From Paucilactobacillus hokkaidonensis JCM 18461 (GTDB lineage Bacteria; Bacillota; Bacilli; Lactobacillales; Lactobacillaceae), in assembly GCF_000829395.1 (NCBI RefSeq), contig NZ_AP014680.1, positions 1 to 64,000 on the forward strand: DNA of 64,000 nt, read 5' to 3'. A program made the position numbers and the translations under genes. Of the stretch, positions 50,435-59,833 are shown one piece after another. The notes below the pieces were generated by a model. That model saw nothing but the letters and a program-made list of their open reading frames with translations. It did no database searches and was not told the DNA's origin. Each line of letters opens with the position of its first letter. Within the stretch, counting starts at the first letter, position 1.

Positions 50435-51082
50435 ATGGGAAATCATTCTGCATTTGAATGTGTTCGTTCGGCACCAATTTTTGTTGGTTTAGATGATGAA
50501 ACAATCCAGAAATTAACGACTATCTCTACTCACCAAGAACAGTTTGCTGCCGGCTCGACGATTTACACTGCTGGCTCGGAAGTTGATCGTTTATTGGTTG
50601 TTGACCGTGGGCGGATAAAGATTTACCGATTGGATGAAAATGGTCAAGAGCAGATTCTTTACTTCCTAGATGAACATGCGGTTGATAGTGAAGCCGCTCT
50701 GTTTACCGACGCAACCCATCAAAATTTTGCTGAAACAGTGGAAGATTCATTAGTGTGTTCAATTCGTAAGTCGGACTTTCAAGATTTATTAGGAAAAACA
50801 CCGTCGTTAGCGGTTAGCATCATCAATGCATTTGGAAACCGGCTGACAGATTTGGAAAATCGCAGCGCTCGCTATGGCACCCTTACAGCTCATGATCGCT
50901 TAGCGCAATACCTTGAAGACGCTGCTGGACAAATTGGAAGTCGGTATTTTAAACTTCCTTTGAGTAAACGGGATTTGGCTAATTGGTTAAGCATCACACC
51001 GGAAACATTGAGTCGTCAATTTGCTAAGCTAATACAAGAAGAGTTGATTGAAATGTCTGGCAGAATGATCAGATTACTGTAA
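50435..51082 (+). CDS. flp: Crp/Fnr-family regulator, FLP-like
   Basis: Transcription factor of 215 aa when started at ATG 50435, which has AAAGGAAT upstream. It has a cyclic-nucleotide-type beta barrel (residues 10-125) and a C-terminal winged helix with LSKRDLANWLSITPETLSRQF near 185. It has two cysteines, in FECVRSAP near residue 8 and SLVCSIRKSD near 110. This is the pattern of Lactobacillus FLP, where a disulphide switches DNA binding. There is no iron-sulphur cluster motif. It probably senses oxidative conditions and regulates the divergent gene. Confidence 0.85.
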   Translation: MGNHSAFECVRSAPIFVGLDDETIQKLTTISTHQEQFAAGSTIYTAGSEVDRLLVVDRGRIKIYRLDENGQEQILYFLDEHAVDSEAALFTDATHQNFAETVEDSLVCSIRKSDFQDLLGKTPSLAVSIINAFGNRLTDLENRSARYGTLTAHDRLAQYLEDAAGQIGSRYFKLPLSKRDLANWLSITPETLSRQFAKLIQEELIEMSGRMIRLL

Positions 51083-51093
51083 CAAATTTATGC

Positions 51094-51109
51094 TGTTTCA
51101 CGTGAAACA
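51094..51109. promoter_or_regulatory. parS: parS site, perfect consensus
   Basis: TGTTTCACGTGAAACA is a perfect 16-bp palindrome and identical to the ParB consensus. Intergenic, 12 bases after flp. Confidence 0.92.
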
Positions 51110-51170
51110 TGGAAGCTTAGAATCAAATAAATAACACGGTTTAAAATTAACAGCTAAGGAGAAATCAACC

Positions 51171-53144
51171 ATGAAACACATTGTAGCAGGCATTGTTGCC
51201 CATGTTGATGCAGGTAAAACCACGCTTTCAGAAGCTATGCTCTATCAAACCGGTGCACTACGTCAACTGGGGCGGGTGGATAATGGGGATGCTTTTCTTG
51301 ATACAGATAAGCTTGAAAAAAAGCGTGGCATCACTATTTTTTCGCACCAAGCTAGTCTTCAATATAATGATTTTGAACTAACCTTATTGGATACTCCAGG
51401 CCACGTGGATTTTGCGACTCAAACCGAGCAGGTTTTAAGTGTCCTTGATTATGCTGTTTTGGTAATCTCTGCTACAGATGGAGTTCAGGGATATACTAGA
51501 ACACTTTGGCGTTTGCTTACACGTTATCAGGTACCAACTTTTATTTTCGTGAATAAAATGGATGCAAATGGCGTCGACAGAAAACAGATTCTTAACCAGT
51601 TGCAAACCATCCTTTCCCCGGGATGTATCGCTTTTAATACGGATGAAGTGGTAAGTACTGATATTCCGGCTGAATCATATGAAGAAATTGCGCTGCGTAA
51701 CGATGCTATATTGGAGCAGTTTATGGACGCTGGCAGCCTCAACGATGATACTGTTCGTCAAATGATTAGTCGGCGAGAAGTTTTCCCATGTTATTTTGGG
51801 GCTGCATTAAAAGTGGCAGGTATTGATACTTTGATGAGCGGACTTGAACGATGGACGAATGAAACCCAGCATCAACAAAAATTTGGTGCTCGTGTCTTTA
51901 AAATATCACATGATGCAAAGGGAGAACGATTAACTTGGGTTCGGGTAACGGGTGGTATCCTGCATTCTAAAGATGTGTTATTAAATGATCAGAAGGCCAA
52001 TCAATTACGGATCTACAATGGTGCCAAGTTTGTTATTTCCCAGGAAATCTCAGCTGGTGGGATTTGCGCTATTACAGGACTTACGAATACTTACTCTGGT
52101 CAAGGCCTGGGTAATGAAGTTGATGGTGGTACACCGGAAATACGTCCCGTCATCAATTATGCACTCGAGCCTAATGATAATGATGTTCATGCCTGTCTGA
52201 CAGCATTGCAGCAACTTGAAGATGAAGATCCGCAGTTGCACGTTTCCTGGTCAAGCGAGCTCCAGGAAATCCGTGTTCAAATTATGGGCGAGGTGCAGCT
52301 AGAAATTATCCAGCAGATTATGCTAGAACGATTTAAATTAAATGTTAGTTTTGGTAAGGGGAGTACTCTTTACAAAGAAACAATTACGCAAGCTATGGAA
52401 GGGGTGGGCCATTTTGAACCGCTGCGACATTACGCAGAAGTTCACCTGTTATTCCGACCTGCACCGCGTGGTAGTGGACTAACTTTTGATGCTGATTGCA
52501 GTGTTGATGTACTAGGTAGTAATTGGCAACATCAAGTTTTAACTAACCTGAATGCAAAGGAACATCTCGGTGTCCTAACGGGTGCACCAATTACTGATAT
52601 GCGTATTACACTAATTGGCGGTAAGGCCAGCATCGTCCATTCAGTTGGCGGTGATTTTAAAGAGGCAACTTGGCGTGCAGTCAGGCAAGGATTAATGATG
52701 CTTAAGCAAAATGACGGTTGTCAGTTGCTGGAACCATGGTATCGATTCCGGCTGGAAATTGGCCAAGATCAGGTCGGCCGAGCAATCAATGATATCCAGC
52801 GGATGAACGGTAGTTTTGATGCGCCAGCAGTTAATGGTGAGCTGGCAACCATTACTGGTGTTGCACCAGTCGCAGAAATGCAAGACTATACAAAAGAAGT
52901 CCGTGCATATACACACGGTCAAGGCCAGTTGGAATGTATTATTGATGGTTATCGTCCTTGCCACAATGCCGAGGAAGTTATTGAAGAAATGAATTATGAT
53001 CCAGTTGCTGATTTGGATAATACGCCTGGATCTGTTTTTTGTGCCCATGGTGCTGGCTATCCGGTGCAATGGGATGATGTTCCTGAGGCGGCACATTGCG
53101 AATATGGTTATTCACAAGCAGAATTGATCCAAATGTCAAGGTAG
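51171..53144 (+). CDS. Tet(M)/EF-G-like ribosomal-protection-type GTPase
   Basis: Translation-factor GTPase of 657 aa, close in size to Tet(M) (639 aa). The G domain has AHVDAGKTTLSEAML, LLDTPGHVDFATQTEQVL and FVNKMDANG. EF-G-like domains II to V follow (VRVTGGILHSKDVLL, IMGEVQLEIIQQIM, VGGDFKEATWRAVRQ). It starts MKHIVAGIVAHVDAG, which fits the Tet/ribosomal-protection group better than EF-G itself. Whether it confers tetracycline tolerance cannot be said; chromosomal relatives of unknown role are common in lactobacilli. AAGGAG ribosome site. Confidence 0.82.
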   Translation: MKHIVAGIVAHVDAGKTTLSEAMLYQTGALRQLGRVDNGDAFLDTDKLEKKRGITIFSHQASLQYNDFELTLLDTPGHVDFATQTEQVLSVLDYAVLVISATDGVQGYTRTLWRLLTRYQVPTFIFVNKMDANGVDRKQILNQLQTILSPGCIAFNTDEVVSTDIPAESYEEIALRNDAILEQFMDAGSLNDDTVRQMISRREVFPCYFGAALKVAGIDTLMSGLERWTNETQHQQKFGARVFKISHDAKGERLTWVRVTGGILHSKDVLLNDQKANQLRIYNGAKFVISQEISAGGICAITGLTNTYSGQGLGNEVDGGTPEIRPVINYALEPNDNDVHACLTALQQLEDEDPQLHVSWSSELQEIRVQIMGEVQLEIIQQIMLERFKLNVSFGKGSTLYKETITQAMEGVGHFEPLRHYAEVHLLFRPAPRGSGLTFDADCSVDVLGSNWQHQVLTNLNAKEHLGVLTGAPITDMRITLIGGKASIVHSVGGDFKEATWRAVRQGLMMLKQNDGCQLLEPWYRFRLEIGQDQVGRAINDIQRMNGSFDAPAVNGELATITGVAPVAEMQDYTKEVRAYTHGQGQLECIIDGYRPCHNAEEVIEEMNYDPVADLDNTPGSVFCAHGAGYPVQWDDVPEAAHCEYGYSQAELIQMSR

Positions 53145-53194
53145 CAAGCTTATTTGAGCAGCACATTGAAACTATGTAATGAACGAGGATATAT

Positions 53195-53872
53195 ATGGAA
53201 AAACTAAACTTTGAATTTAAAGGTGACGCCACAAACGTTGCGAATATGGAACGTTATCTACGTAATCAGTTCTTCTTTCTAGGCCTAAAAACGCCGATCA
53301 GAAAGGAGCAAAGTAAACCGTTGATCCAAAGGAGCAAGTCTCTTGAGATGGACACGATTCGTCAATGGATTAGTGAGCTTTATGCACGGGATTACCGAGA
53401 ATATCAATATGTAGCAATCGAGCTGGCAGACAAAAATATCAAGAAGTTTCAGCCTGATGATATTATTTTTCTAAAACAGCTTGTGGCTCAAAAGAGTTGG
53501 TGGGACAGCGTCGACTCATTACGAGCAGTATTTGGGAAATATATTAAATTACATCCAGCGGAGAAAAAAACAGTTTTTGAATTATTCTATAAGAGCACTA
53601 ATATGTGGGAACGACGAACTTCGATTAATCTTCAACTGATGGAGAAGGAAAATACGGATATAGCAATGTTAACCAAGTCGATTTTATTGGATCAAACAAC
53701 GGATGAGTTTTTTATCCAAAAAGCCATTGGCTGGTCCCTGCGTCAGTACGGTAAGACGAATCCAGAATGGGTGTTTGCATTCTTAAGCGGTCATCAGTTG
53801 AGTAGTTTGGCCGTGAAAGAGGCAACGAAACATCTAGCGAATGGTGAGCATTTTAGGCATAAACTAAGTTAA
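53195..53872 (+). CDS. DNA alkylation repair protein, AlkD-like
   Basis: HEAT-repeat glycosylase-type protein of 225 aa. Family marks are the N-terminal FFFLGLKTPIRKEQSKPL near 28-45, the aromatic/acidic segment SWWDSVDSLRAVFGKYI near 98 and FFIQKAIGWSLRQYGKTNPEWV near 168, where AlkD proteins hold the base-recognition Trp and Asp. It would remove alkylated purines without base flipping. GAGGAT lies before the ATG. It is in the same direction as the GTPase gene. Confidence 0.85.
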   Translation: MEKLNFEFKGDATNVANMERYLRNQFFFLGLKTPIRKEQSKPLIQRSKSLEMDTIRQWISELYARDYREYQYVAIELADKNIKKFQPDDIIFLKQLVAQKSWWDSVDSLRAVFGKYIKLHPAEKKTVFELFYKSTNMWERRTSINLQLMEKENTDIAMLTKSILLDQTTDEFFIQKAIGWSLRQYGKTNPEWVFAFLSGHQLSSLAVKEATKHLANGEHFRHKLS

Positions 53873-53950
53873 CAATGTGGTAAATCTGTTATACTGAAAT
53901 CGATATAAGTTCACGAGTGAATTAACTAGCATAATGAGAATCATTACTGA

Positions 53951-54835
53951 TTGAGGGGACTGTTTGATATTCAAATTCTTTACTGTGGCAATGACCAGAT
54001 GTTTCAAGGTGTGTTACTGTCTGTATTATCACTTTTAAAACATACAAAAGAACCGCTTAAGATTTATATTTTAACGGCTGAATTACAAAATAAACGGCAT
54101 CAATTTACCGGATTTACTATGGAACATGCTGATTTTATCAATAAGGTGGTAAAACAGTATGATGATCAAAATAGTGTGACTAGAATCGATATTACCGATC
54201 TTTATAACGCTAACTTGCCCACTGCTAATGCCAATACAATGTTTACGCCATACAGCATGTTACGACTATATGCAGATCAGATTCCGGAACTATCTGGTCG
54301 AATTTTATATCTGGATGCGGATGTACTCTGCCGTCGCCCATTTGAAGACTTTTACAGTCAATCGCTGTTAAATACTGAAATAGTAGGGACATTAGATTAT
54401 TATGGCCGCTGGTTTTTCCACCACCAATGGCGTAAGTTCGATTACATCAATTCTGGCGTGTTGCTGTTGAACCTAGATTTGATCAGACAGACGCATTTAT
54501 TTGAAAAATGTCGCAATATGTGTAAAAAAATACCGATGATCATGCCTGATCAATCGGCGATTAATAGATATTCGAAATTAAAACGATTTGCGAAACGACA
54601 ATACAACGAACAACACGGTGTTGCTAGCAGCACTGTATTTCAGCATTTTTCAGCTAATTGGAAATTTTGGCCCGTTATTCATACTGAGGCCATCAAACCC
54701 TGGGAGATTGATGAGGTTCATGATCAATTAGGAATTCATGATTATGACGATTTGTACGAAACGTATCAAAAATTACTTGCTGAATTACCAGACTATTCGG
54801 TTGCCAGTTCTGCTTCTTCAGATTTTGCAAATTGA
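53951..54835 (+). CDS. Glycosyltransferase family 8 protein
   Basis: GT-A-fold retaining glycosyltransferase of about 290 aa. The metal-binding DxD motif is in RILYLDADVLCRRP near residue 115, with YINSGVLLLNLDL near 163 and PDQSAINRY near 198. These are typical of GT8 enzymes that build wall or capsule glycans. The start is uncertain: TTG 53951 has no ribosome site, while GAGGGGA (53953-53959) points to about 53969, where the codon is ATT. The 3' end overlaps the convergent ABC gene by 43 bases. Confidence 0.82.
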   Translation: MRGLFDIQILYCGNDQMFQGVLLSVLSLLKHTKEPLKIYILTAELQNKRHQFTGFTMEHADFINKVVKQYDDQNSVTRIDITDLYNANLPTANANTMFTPYSMLRLYADQIPELSGRILYLDADVLCRRPFEDFYSQSLLNTEIVGTLDYYGRWFFHHQWRKFDYINSGVLLLNLDLIRQTHLFEKCRNMCKKIPMIMPDQSAINRYSKLKRFAKRQYNEQHGVASSTVFQHFSANWKFWPVIHTEAIKPWEIDEVHDQLGIHDYDDLYETYQKLLAELPDYSVASSASSDFAN

Positions 54836-56562
54836 TTTTCAAAATATTGACGATAGAGTAAGTGATCACTTAATAGTTCGGTATGCGATCCGTGACCACT
54901 TACCCGACCGTTTTCGATAAAGTAGATTTCATCTGCATCGATGATGGTATTAATCCGGTGGGCGATGATTAGTGTTGTTCGTCCAGCCATGAGGTCTTGC
55001 AAAGCTCGTTGCACCATGACTTCTGATTCAGGGTCTAAACTAGCAGTTGCTTCGTCTAACATAAGTACCTTGGGATTTCTTAAGAAGGCGCGAGCAATTG
55101 ATAAGCGTTGCCGTTGACCACCCGAAATATTAACTCCATTTTCACCAATTTCAGTTTCAAGCTGTGCAGGCATTGCTTGAACGAAATCTTTTGCATATGC
55201 TAATTCTAGGGCCCGCCACTGTTCTTCATCTGTGGTGGGCTTTTGTAGTCCATAGGTTAGATTATAACGGATGGTACCGGTCATGGTATCTGCATTTTGC
55301 CCAACTAAACCAATTTGATCCCGCCAATCGGATAAATTCAGATCAGTTAGATCAGTACCTCCGATGGTAATGGAACCAGAATCTGGGCGATAAAAACGTT
55401 CTAGTAGACTAAAAATAGTTGTTTTGCCACTACCAGAAGGGCCCACAAAGGCCACAACGGAATTTGGTGCTGCGTTAAATGAAACGTCATGCAGGATTTC
55501 TTGATCGGATTTATACGAAAATGAAACGTGATTCATTTCCAATGCTTTATCGTTAGCGTCAACCTTAATACCAATATTGGTTTGTTCTTCCGCGACATCA
55601 AGTAACTCTTGGATTTTACTAGTGGATCCGCCTGTCTTCGCAATGTCTGATAAAAATTGACCGAGAGTTGTAAAGGGAACGATCAATTGAACCAAATACA
55701 TCAGAAAGGCCATTAGAGTACCGTTAGTCATTGTGCCGTTACTAATCCGTAAAACACCATAAGCAAGCACACCCACGATGAGAGCCAGCATGAGAACGCC
55801 TGTGGTTGGGCCGACGATTGAGTCGTAAATGGCTTCACGCACGCCTAGTTTATAAAGTCGTGACATTTGTTTTTTGCCACTGGCCTTTTCAGTTGCCATT
55901 GCATCAGATGATTTTACTAACCGCATCTTAATCAATACTTCGCTGACCTTAGCATTTAAAGCAGCCAAAGCATTTTGCCGTTGGTGAGCCACGCTGTATG
56001 ATCGACGAAATACAGGCAATAAGCAAAATAAAATGAGCGGAACAACGATGAACATGATAACCGTCATTTTCCAATCCATGAAGAGCATTAACAGCATTGC
56101 TCCAACCAACTGGAGAATAGAGGTGATCATCCTTGGTAATGAATTGGCCAACAGATCCTTAACCTGGGTCGAATCGTTGGTGAGCCGTGACGCAATTTGA
56201 CCAGATTGATGTTGGTCTAAATAATTAATCGGTAGGACCAAAATTTTATTCCATAACTTATTTCGTAAGCGATAAACGACATCTTCACCAAAAATTCCAA
56301 GGAAACTGCCAGAAAAAGCCCCTAGAACGATACTGAAGACGAATAATAAAATAACTGCAATCAAAAATCCGGGATTTAGGTTATGGGGAATTTGGTTAAG
56401 AATGTTCCGTGCTAGCAGTGGGACTGCAAGTTGCATCATGGCTGCAAGTGCACCTAATAGGATGCCACAAGTAAATAGCCAATAGCGCGGCTGAATCATT
56501 CCAATCAGTTTAAAAAAATCTTTAGTGTGGAGTTTCGTGGTGGTTTTTGAACGCAGCTGCAT
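54793..56562 (-). CDS. ABC exporter, fused membrane and ATPase domains
   Basis: Half-transporter of the multidrug or lipid exporter class, 589 aa when started at 56562, which has AGGAG upstream. Five to six membrane helices span residues 30-310. The ATPase domain has Walker A GPSGSGKTTIFSLLERFY near 380, signature NISGGQRQRLSIARAF near 483, Walker B VLMLDEATASLDPESE near 503 and the H-loop IIAHRINTI. It should act as a homodimer, as no partner gene is adjacent. Substrate unknown; LmrA/MsbA-like proteins are the nearest type. Confidence 0.88.
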   Translation of the reverse strand: MQLRSKTTTKLHTKDFFKLIGMIQPRYWLFTCGILLGALAAMMQLAVPLLARNILNQIPHNLNPGFLIAVILLFVFSIVLGAFSGSFLGIFGEDVVYRLRNKLWNKILVLPINYLDQHQSGQIASRLTNDSTQVKDLLANSLPRMITSILQLVGAMLLMLFMDWKMTVIMFIVVPLILFCLLPVFRRSYSVAHQRQNALAALNAKVSEVLIKMRLVKSSDAMATEKASGKKQMSRLYKLGVREAIYDSIVGPTTGVLMLALIVGVLAYGVLRISNGTMTNGTLMAFLMYLVQLIVPFTTLGQFLSDIAKTGGSTSKIQELLDVAEEQTNIGIKVDANDKALEMNHVSFSYKSDQEILHDVSFNAAPNSVVAFVGPSGSGKTTIFSLLERFYRPDSGSITIGGTDLTDLNLSDWRDQIGLVGQNADTMTGTIRYNLTYGLQKPTTDEEQWRALELAYAKDFVQAMPAQLETEIGENGVNISGGQRQRLSIARAFLRNPKVLMLDEATASLDPESEVMVQRALQDLMAGRTTLIIAHRINTIIDADEIYFIENGRVSGHGSHTELLSDHLLYRQYFENQFAKSEEAELATE

Positions 56563-56763
56563 AAGTAAGAGTCTCCTAAAATAGATTAACAAAGCCTAAA
56601 ATAACGCGTTACGAGGAACTTTACAATCGGTTGAATGAAACAAATTTAATAATTTTTTGAAGTTCAACGCATTAAAGTATACTACGTTGCCAGCTCATTT
56701 GCTCTTAAGTAGTACAATAAAGTTCAGTAACAATATTTTTACTAAGAGGAGTTGATTTTATTT

Positions 56764-57642
56764 ATGAAAATTGAAGAAGGATATATGCCATTTCATGAAT
56801 ACAAAACTTATTATCGGATTGTCGGTGAACCAAGCAAAGATAAAGCACCATTGCTGTTAATTCACGGCGGCCCAGGGTCTTCGCATAACTATTTTGAATT
56901 GTTGGATGAATATGCTAATACTGGCCGCCAACTGATTATGTATGATCAAGTTGGCTGTGGCAAATCGTCGCTGCCTGAAGATCCAGCCGTTTACGTTAAA
57001 GATACTTGGGCACAAGAACTGATTGCGTTGCGTAAATACCTGCACTTAGATGAAGTACATATGTTAGGACAATCATGGGGCGGAATGCTAGAAATGTATT
57101 ATTTAACTAACTTTGATCCCCAGGGAATTAAAAGTGTAATGATTGATGGTTCGCCAGCTTCCATCAAGCTATGGACAAAAGAGCAACATCGACTGATCTC
57201 ATATTTGAGTTATGAGGATCGAAAAGCGATTGCAGAAGCCGAAAGAACAGGCGATTTTACCGGGCCAAAATATTTGGCGGCTAATGATCGCTACATGGAA
57301 CGTTATTGCTGGGATGATCCTGACGAAAATTCACCAGAACCATTACGCAGACCGACAAATGGTAAACGAGCCAGTTTAATCGCTGAAGGGCCGAATGAAT
57401 TTACTGAAAACGGAACAATCAGCGATTTTGAAGTGACCGATCAACTCAAAAATATTCACGTGCCAGTCTTGGTTACGAATGGCACGGATGATTTATGTAC
57501 ACCATTGATTGCTAAATCAGTCTATGATCATATTCCGGGAGCCAAGTGGCATTTATTCGCTAACAGCCGGCATCTGGCTTTATTGGACCAACATGATAAG
57601 TTCATTGATGTACTTGATCGTTGGCTGGCAGTAAACGACTAA
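56764..57642 (+). CDS. pip: Proline iminopeptidase
   Basis: Alpha/beta hydrolase of 292 aa that removes N-terminal proline from peptides, a lactobacillus peptidase used on protein-rich substrates. The oxyanion motif is LLIHGGPGSSHNYF near 38 and the nucleophile Ser is in LGQSWGGMLEMYY near 105. The acid is likely in NGTDDLCTP near 245 and the His in NSRHLALLDQ near 272. ATG 56764 gives the family start MKIEEGYMPF, though AGGAG is 14 bases away. Confidence 0.87.
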   Translation: MKIEEGYMPFHEYKTYYRIVGEPSKDKAPLLLIHGGPGSSHNYFELLDEYANTGRQLIMYDQVGCGKSSLPEDPAVYVKDTWAQELIALRKYLHLDEVHMLGQSWGGMLEMYYLTNFDPQGIKSVMIDGSPASIKLWTKEQHRLISYLSYEDRKAIAEAERTGDFTGPKYLAANDRYMERYCWDDPDENSPEPLRRPTNGKRASLIAEGPNEFTENGTISDFEVTDQLKNIHVPVLVTNGTDDLCTPLIAKSVYDHIPGAKWHLFANSRHLALLDQHDKFIDVLDRWLAVND

Positions 57643-57663
57643 TAATTTTATGGATTTAAAAAT

Positions 57664-57706
57664 AAAAAACCAACATCAGTAGCAAAATTGATGTTGGTTT
57701 TTTATT
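57664..57706 (+). terminator. pip terminator
   Basis: AAAAAACCAACATCA (57664-57678) pairs perfectly with TGATGTTGGTTTTTT (57689-57703). Confidence 0.9.
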
Positions 57707-57870
57707 GAAACAATATGCAATATATTTATTCTTTGATAGCCTACTTATCTTTCTGATTTATAATCTAATGTAGATTTTCCCTATGTATTATTGCTATACT
57801 TAATAATAATATTTAATGAATGAATAAGAATGGTTAACTAACCATTAAATCAAGGGTGGGGGATGATAAC

Positions 57871-58929
57871 ATGCGGCTTAATCTCAAAGACATCACAGTC
57901 TCTTATGACCAGCAGCATAACGTTTTTGAACACCTTAACTGTACAGTACAAGACGGTGAACTAGTAGCTTTGCTTGGCCCCAGCGGCAGTGGCAAAACCA
58001 CTATTTTAAATCTAATGGCTGGTTTACTGACGCCAACTTTCGGCCAAGTAATGTTTGATGATCGAAATGTAACTGATCAGGATGTGCGTACCCGTAATAT
58101 CGGGATGGTCTTTCAGGACTTTGCATTGTACCCACATCTCAGTGTACTCGATAACATTGCCTTTCCCCTTAAAATGGCGCACGTTAACAAGGCTAACCGG
58201 CAAAAGCGTGCACGAGAACTCGCTGCATTAGTCCATATCGATAATCAGCTAACCAAATCACCGAGTGAACTTTCTGGTGGACAACAGCAGCGTGCAGCCA
58301 TTGCACGGGCATTGGTTAAGAATCCAGCAGTATTATTGTTAGATGAACCATTGTCTAATCTTGACGCGGCGCTGCGAATTGAGCTACGTGATGAAATCCA
58401 ACGAATCCAACAAACGACTGGTGTAACCACTGTTTTTGTGACCCATGATCAGAATGATGCACTACGGATTGCTGATAAAATTATTGTCATTAATGAAGGT
58501 CGCGTTCAACAAGTGGGGCCGGGAACTGAATTATATCGGCACCCCCGTAATTTATTTGTGGCACAATTCATCGGTACACCAAGTATTAATGCCATTCCCA
58601 TCAACGAAATGGTTTCAGAAATAACAGCATCGATTCCTGCTGACATCCTGGCGCGGGCCCAAACTGTCGGAATACGGAGTGAATCTATTTTACTGAATCC
58701 CACAGACGAGCCAGTGTTGGCAAAGCTAGCTGTAACAATGAAACAACAAGAGCAACTAGGCCGTGAAACTTATACCTATATGCACTACCAAAATATCGAT
58801 CTAATCAGTACGGCTATTACTGAAACAATCAAAGAACCACAGTCGATGCCTGTATATATACTGGCACGAGGCAGCTTTTTATTTGATCAAAATGGCCTTT
58901 GTATCTGGGCAGGTGACAATCATGATTAA
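57871..58929 (+). CDS. ugpC: ABC importer ATPase, UgpC/MalK type
   Basis: ATP-binding subunit of a sugar or glycerol-phosphate importer, 352 aa. Start ATG 57871, with GGTGGGGGA upstream. Walker A GPSGSGKTTILNLMAGL lies near 35, signature ELSGGQQQRAAIARAL near 132 and Walker B VLLLDEPLSNLDAALR near 155. A C-terminal regulatory OB-type domain covers 235-352. It overlaps the next gene by 8 bases. Four consecutive genes form a complete importer of the Ugp type; the substrate is inferred, not proven. Confidence 0.87.
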   Translation: MRLNLKDITVSYDQQHNVFEHLNCTVQDGELVALLGPSGSGKTTILNLMAGLLTPTFGQVMFDDRNVTDQDVRTRNIGMVFQDFALYPHLSVLDNIAFPLKMAHVNKANRQKRARELAALVHIDNQLTKSPSELSGGQQQRAAIARALVKNPAVLLLDEPLSNLDAALRIELRDEIQRIQQTTGVTTVFVTHDQNDALRIADKIIVINEGRVQQVGPGTELYRHPRNLFVAQFIGTPSINAIPINEMVSEITASIPADILARAQTVGIRSESILLNPTDEPVLAKLAVTMKQQEQLGRETYTYMHYQNIDLISTAITETIKEPQSMPVYILARGSFLFDQNGLCIWAGDNHD

Positions 58930-59833
58930 TGCCAAACCGAGTTTTAAATCAACATTGCGGGCGTTATTGTACCTTGCACCACTACTGATCATTACCATCA
59001 CGTTCACAGTTTGGCCGCTGATTAGTTCGTTTTTAATGGCTTTTTATACTAAATACAATTACTTTACGAATAAAGTCAGCGCAATGGGCACGGCTAATTT
59101 TACTTACCTTTGGCACGACCCTGATTTTCACTTAGCGGTTCGTAATACAGTCATTTTTGTGGTCGGGGTAGTACCGGCAACTGTCATTTTATCGTTAGGG
59201 ATTGCCCTGCTGTTAAACCGCATTAAATTATTAAATGGCTTTTTTCGGACTATTTATTTTTTGCCCTTTGTAACCTCAACCGTGGCAATTTCGCTGGTTT
59301 GGAACTGGATCTTCCACCTAGATAATGGCTTATTAAATCATCTGCTGGGCTGGTTAGGAGTTCAACCAATTGATTGGTTGAATGATCCGCACTACTCGCT
59401 GATGGCACTAATCATTGTTTGTATCTGGCGGGGATTGGGGTTCAATATTATTTTATTTCTGGCTGGTCTCAACAATATTGATCATCGCTACTACCGGGCA
59501 GCTAGTGTCGACGGTGCTAGTGAGCGGCAACGATTTACTAATATTACGTTACCGTTATTAACACCGATGACTATCTTAGTTACTGTCAATGCAATTATCG
59601 GCAGTTTTAAAGTGTTCGATCAAGTTTACGCCCTATTTCATGGGACTGCTGGACCGGCTAACGCCGACTTGACGATGATGTATTATTTGTATCAAAAATT
59701 TTACGTTGAAGGTCAATATCCGGTCGCGGCTGCTAGTGGAATAGTGTTATTTGGGTTCATCGCGATCGTGACCGCGCTGGCATGCTGGTATTTTAAGCGT
59801 CACGCCGCGTTGTTAGGCGGTGATCAACGATGA
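58922..59833 (+). CDS. ugpA: ABC importer permease, UgpA type
   Basis: Membrane subunit of 303 aa. I chose ATG 58922, which overlaps the ugpC stop; the longer frame lies within ugpC. Six helices are visible. The EAA loop that contacts the ATPase reads YYRAASVDGASERQRFTNITLPLLTP near 193-218, typical of MalF/UgpA permeases. It overlaps ugpE by 4 bases (ATGA), which indicates tight coupling. Confidence 0.87.
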   Translation: MINAKPSFKSTLRALLYLAPLLIITITFTVWPLISSFLMAFYTKYNYFTNKVSAMGTANFTYLWHDPDFHLAVRNTVIFVVGVVPATVILSLGIALLLNRIKLLNGFFRTIYFLPFVTSTVAISLVWNWIFHLDNGLLNHLLGWLGVQPIDWLNDPHYSLMALIIVCIWRGLGFNIILFLAGLNNIDHRYYRAASVDGASERQRFTNITLPLLTPMTILVTVNAIIGSFKVFDQVYALFHGTAGPANADLTMMYYLYQKFYVEGQYPVAAASGIVLFGFIAIVTALACWYFKRHAALLGGDQR

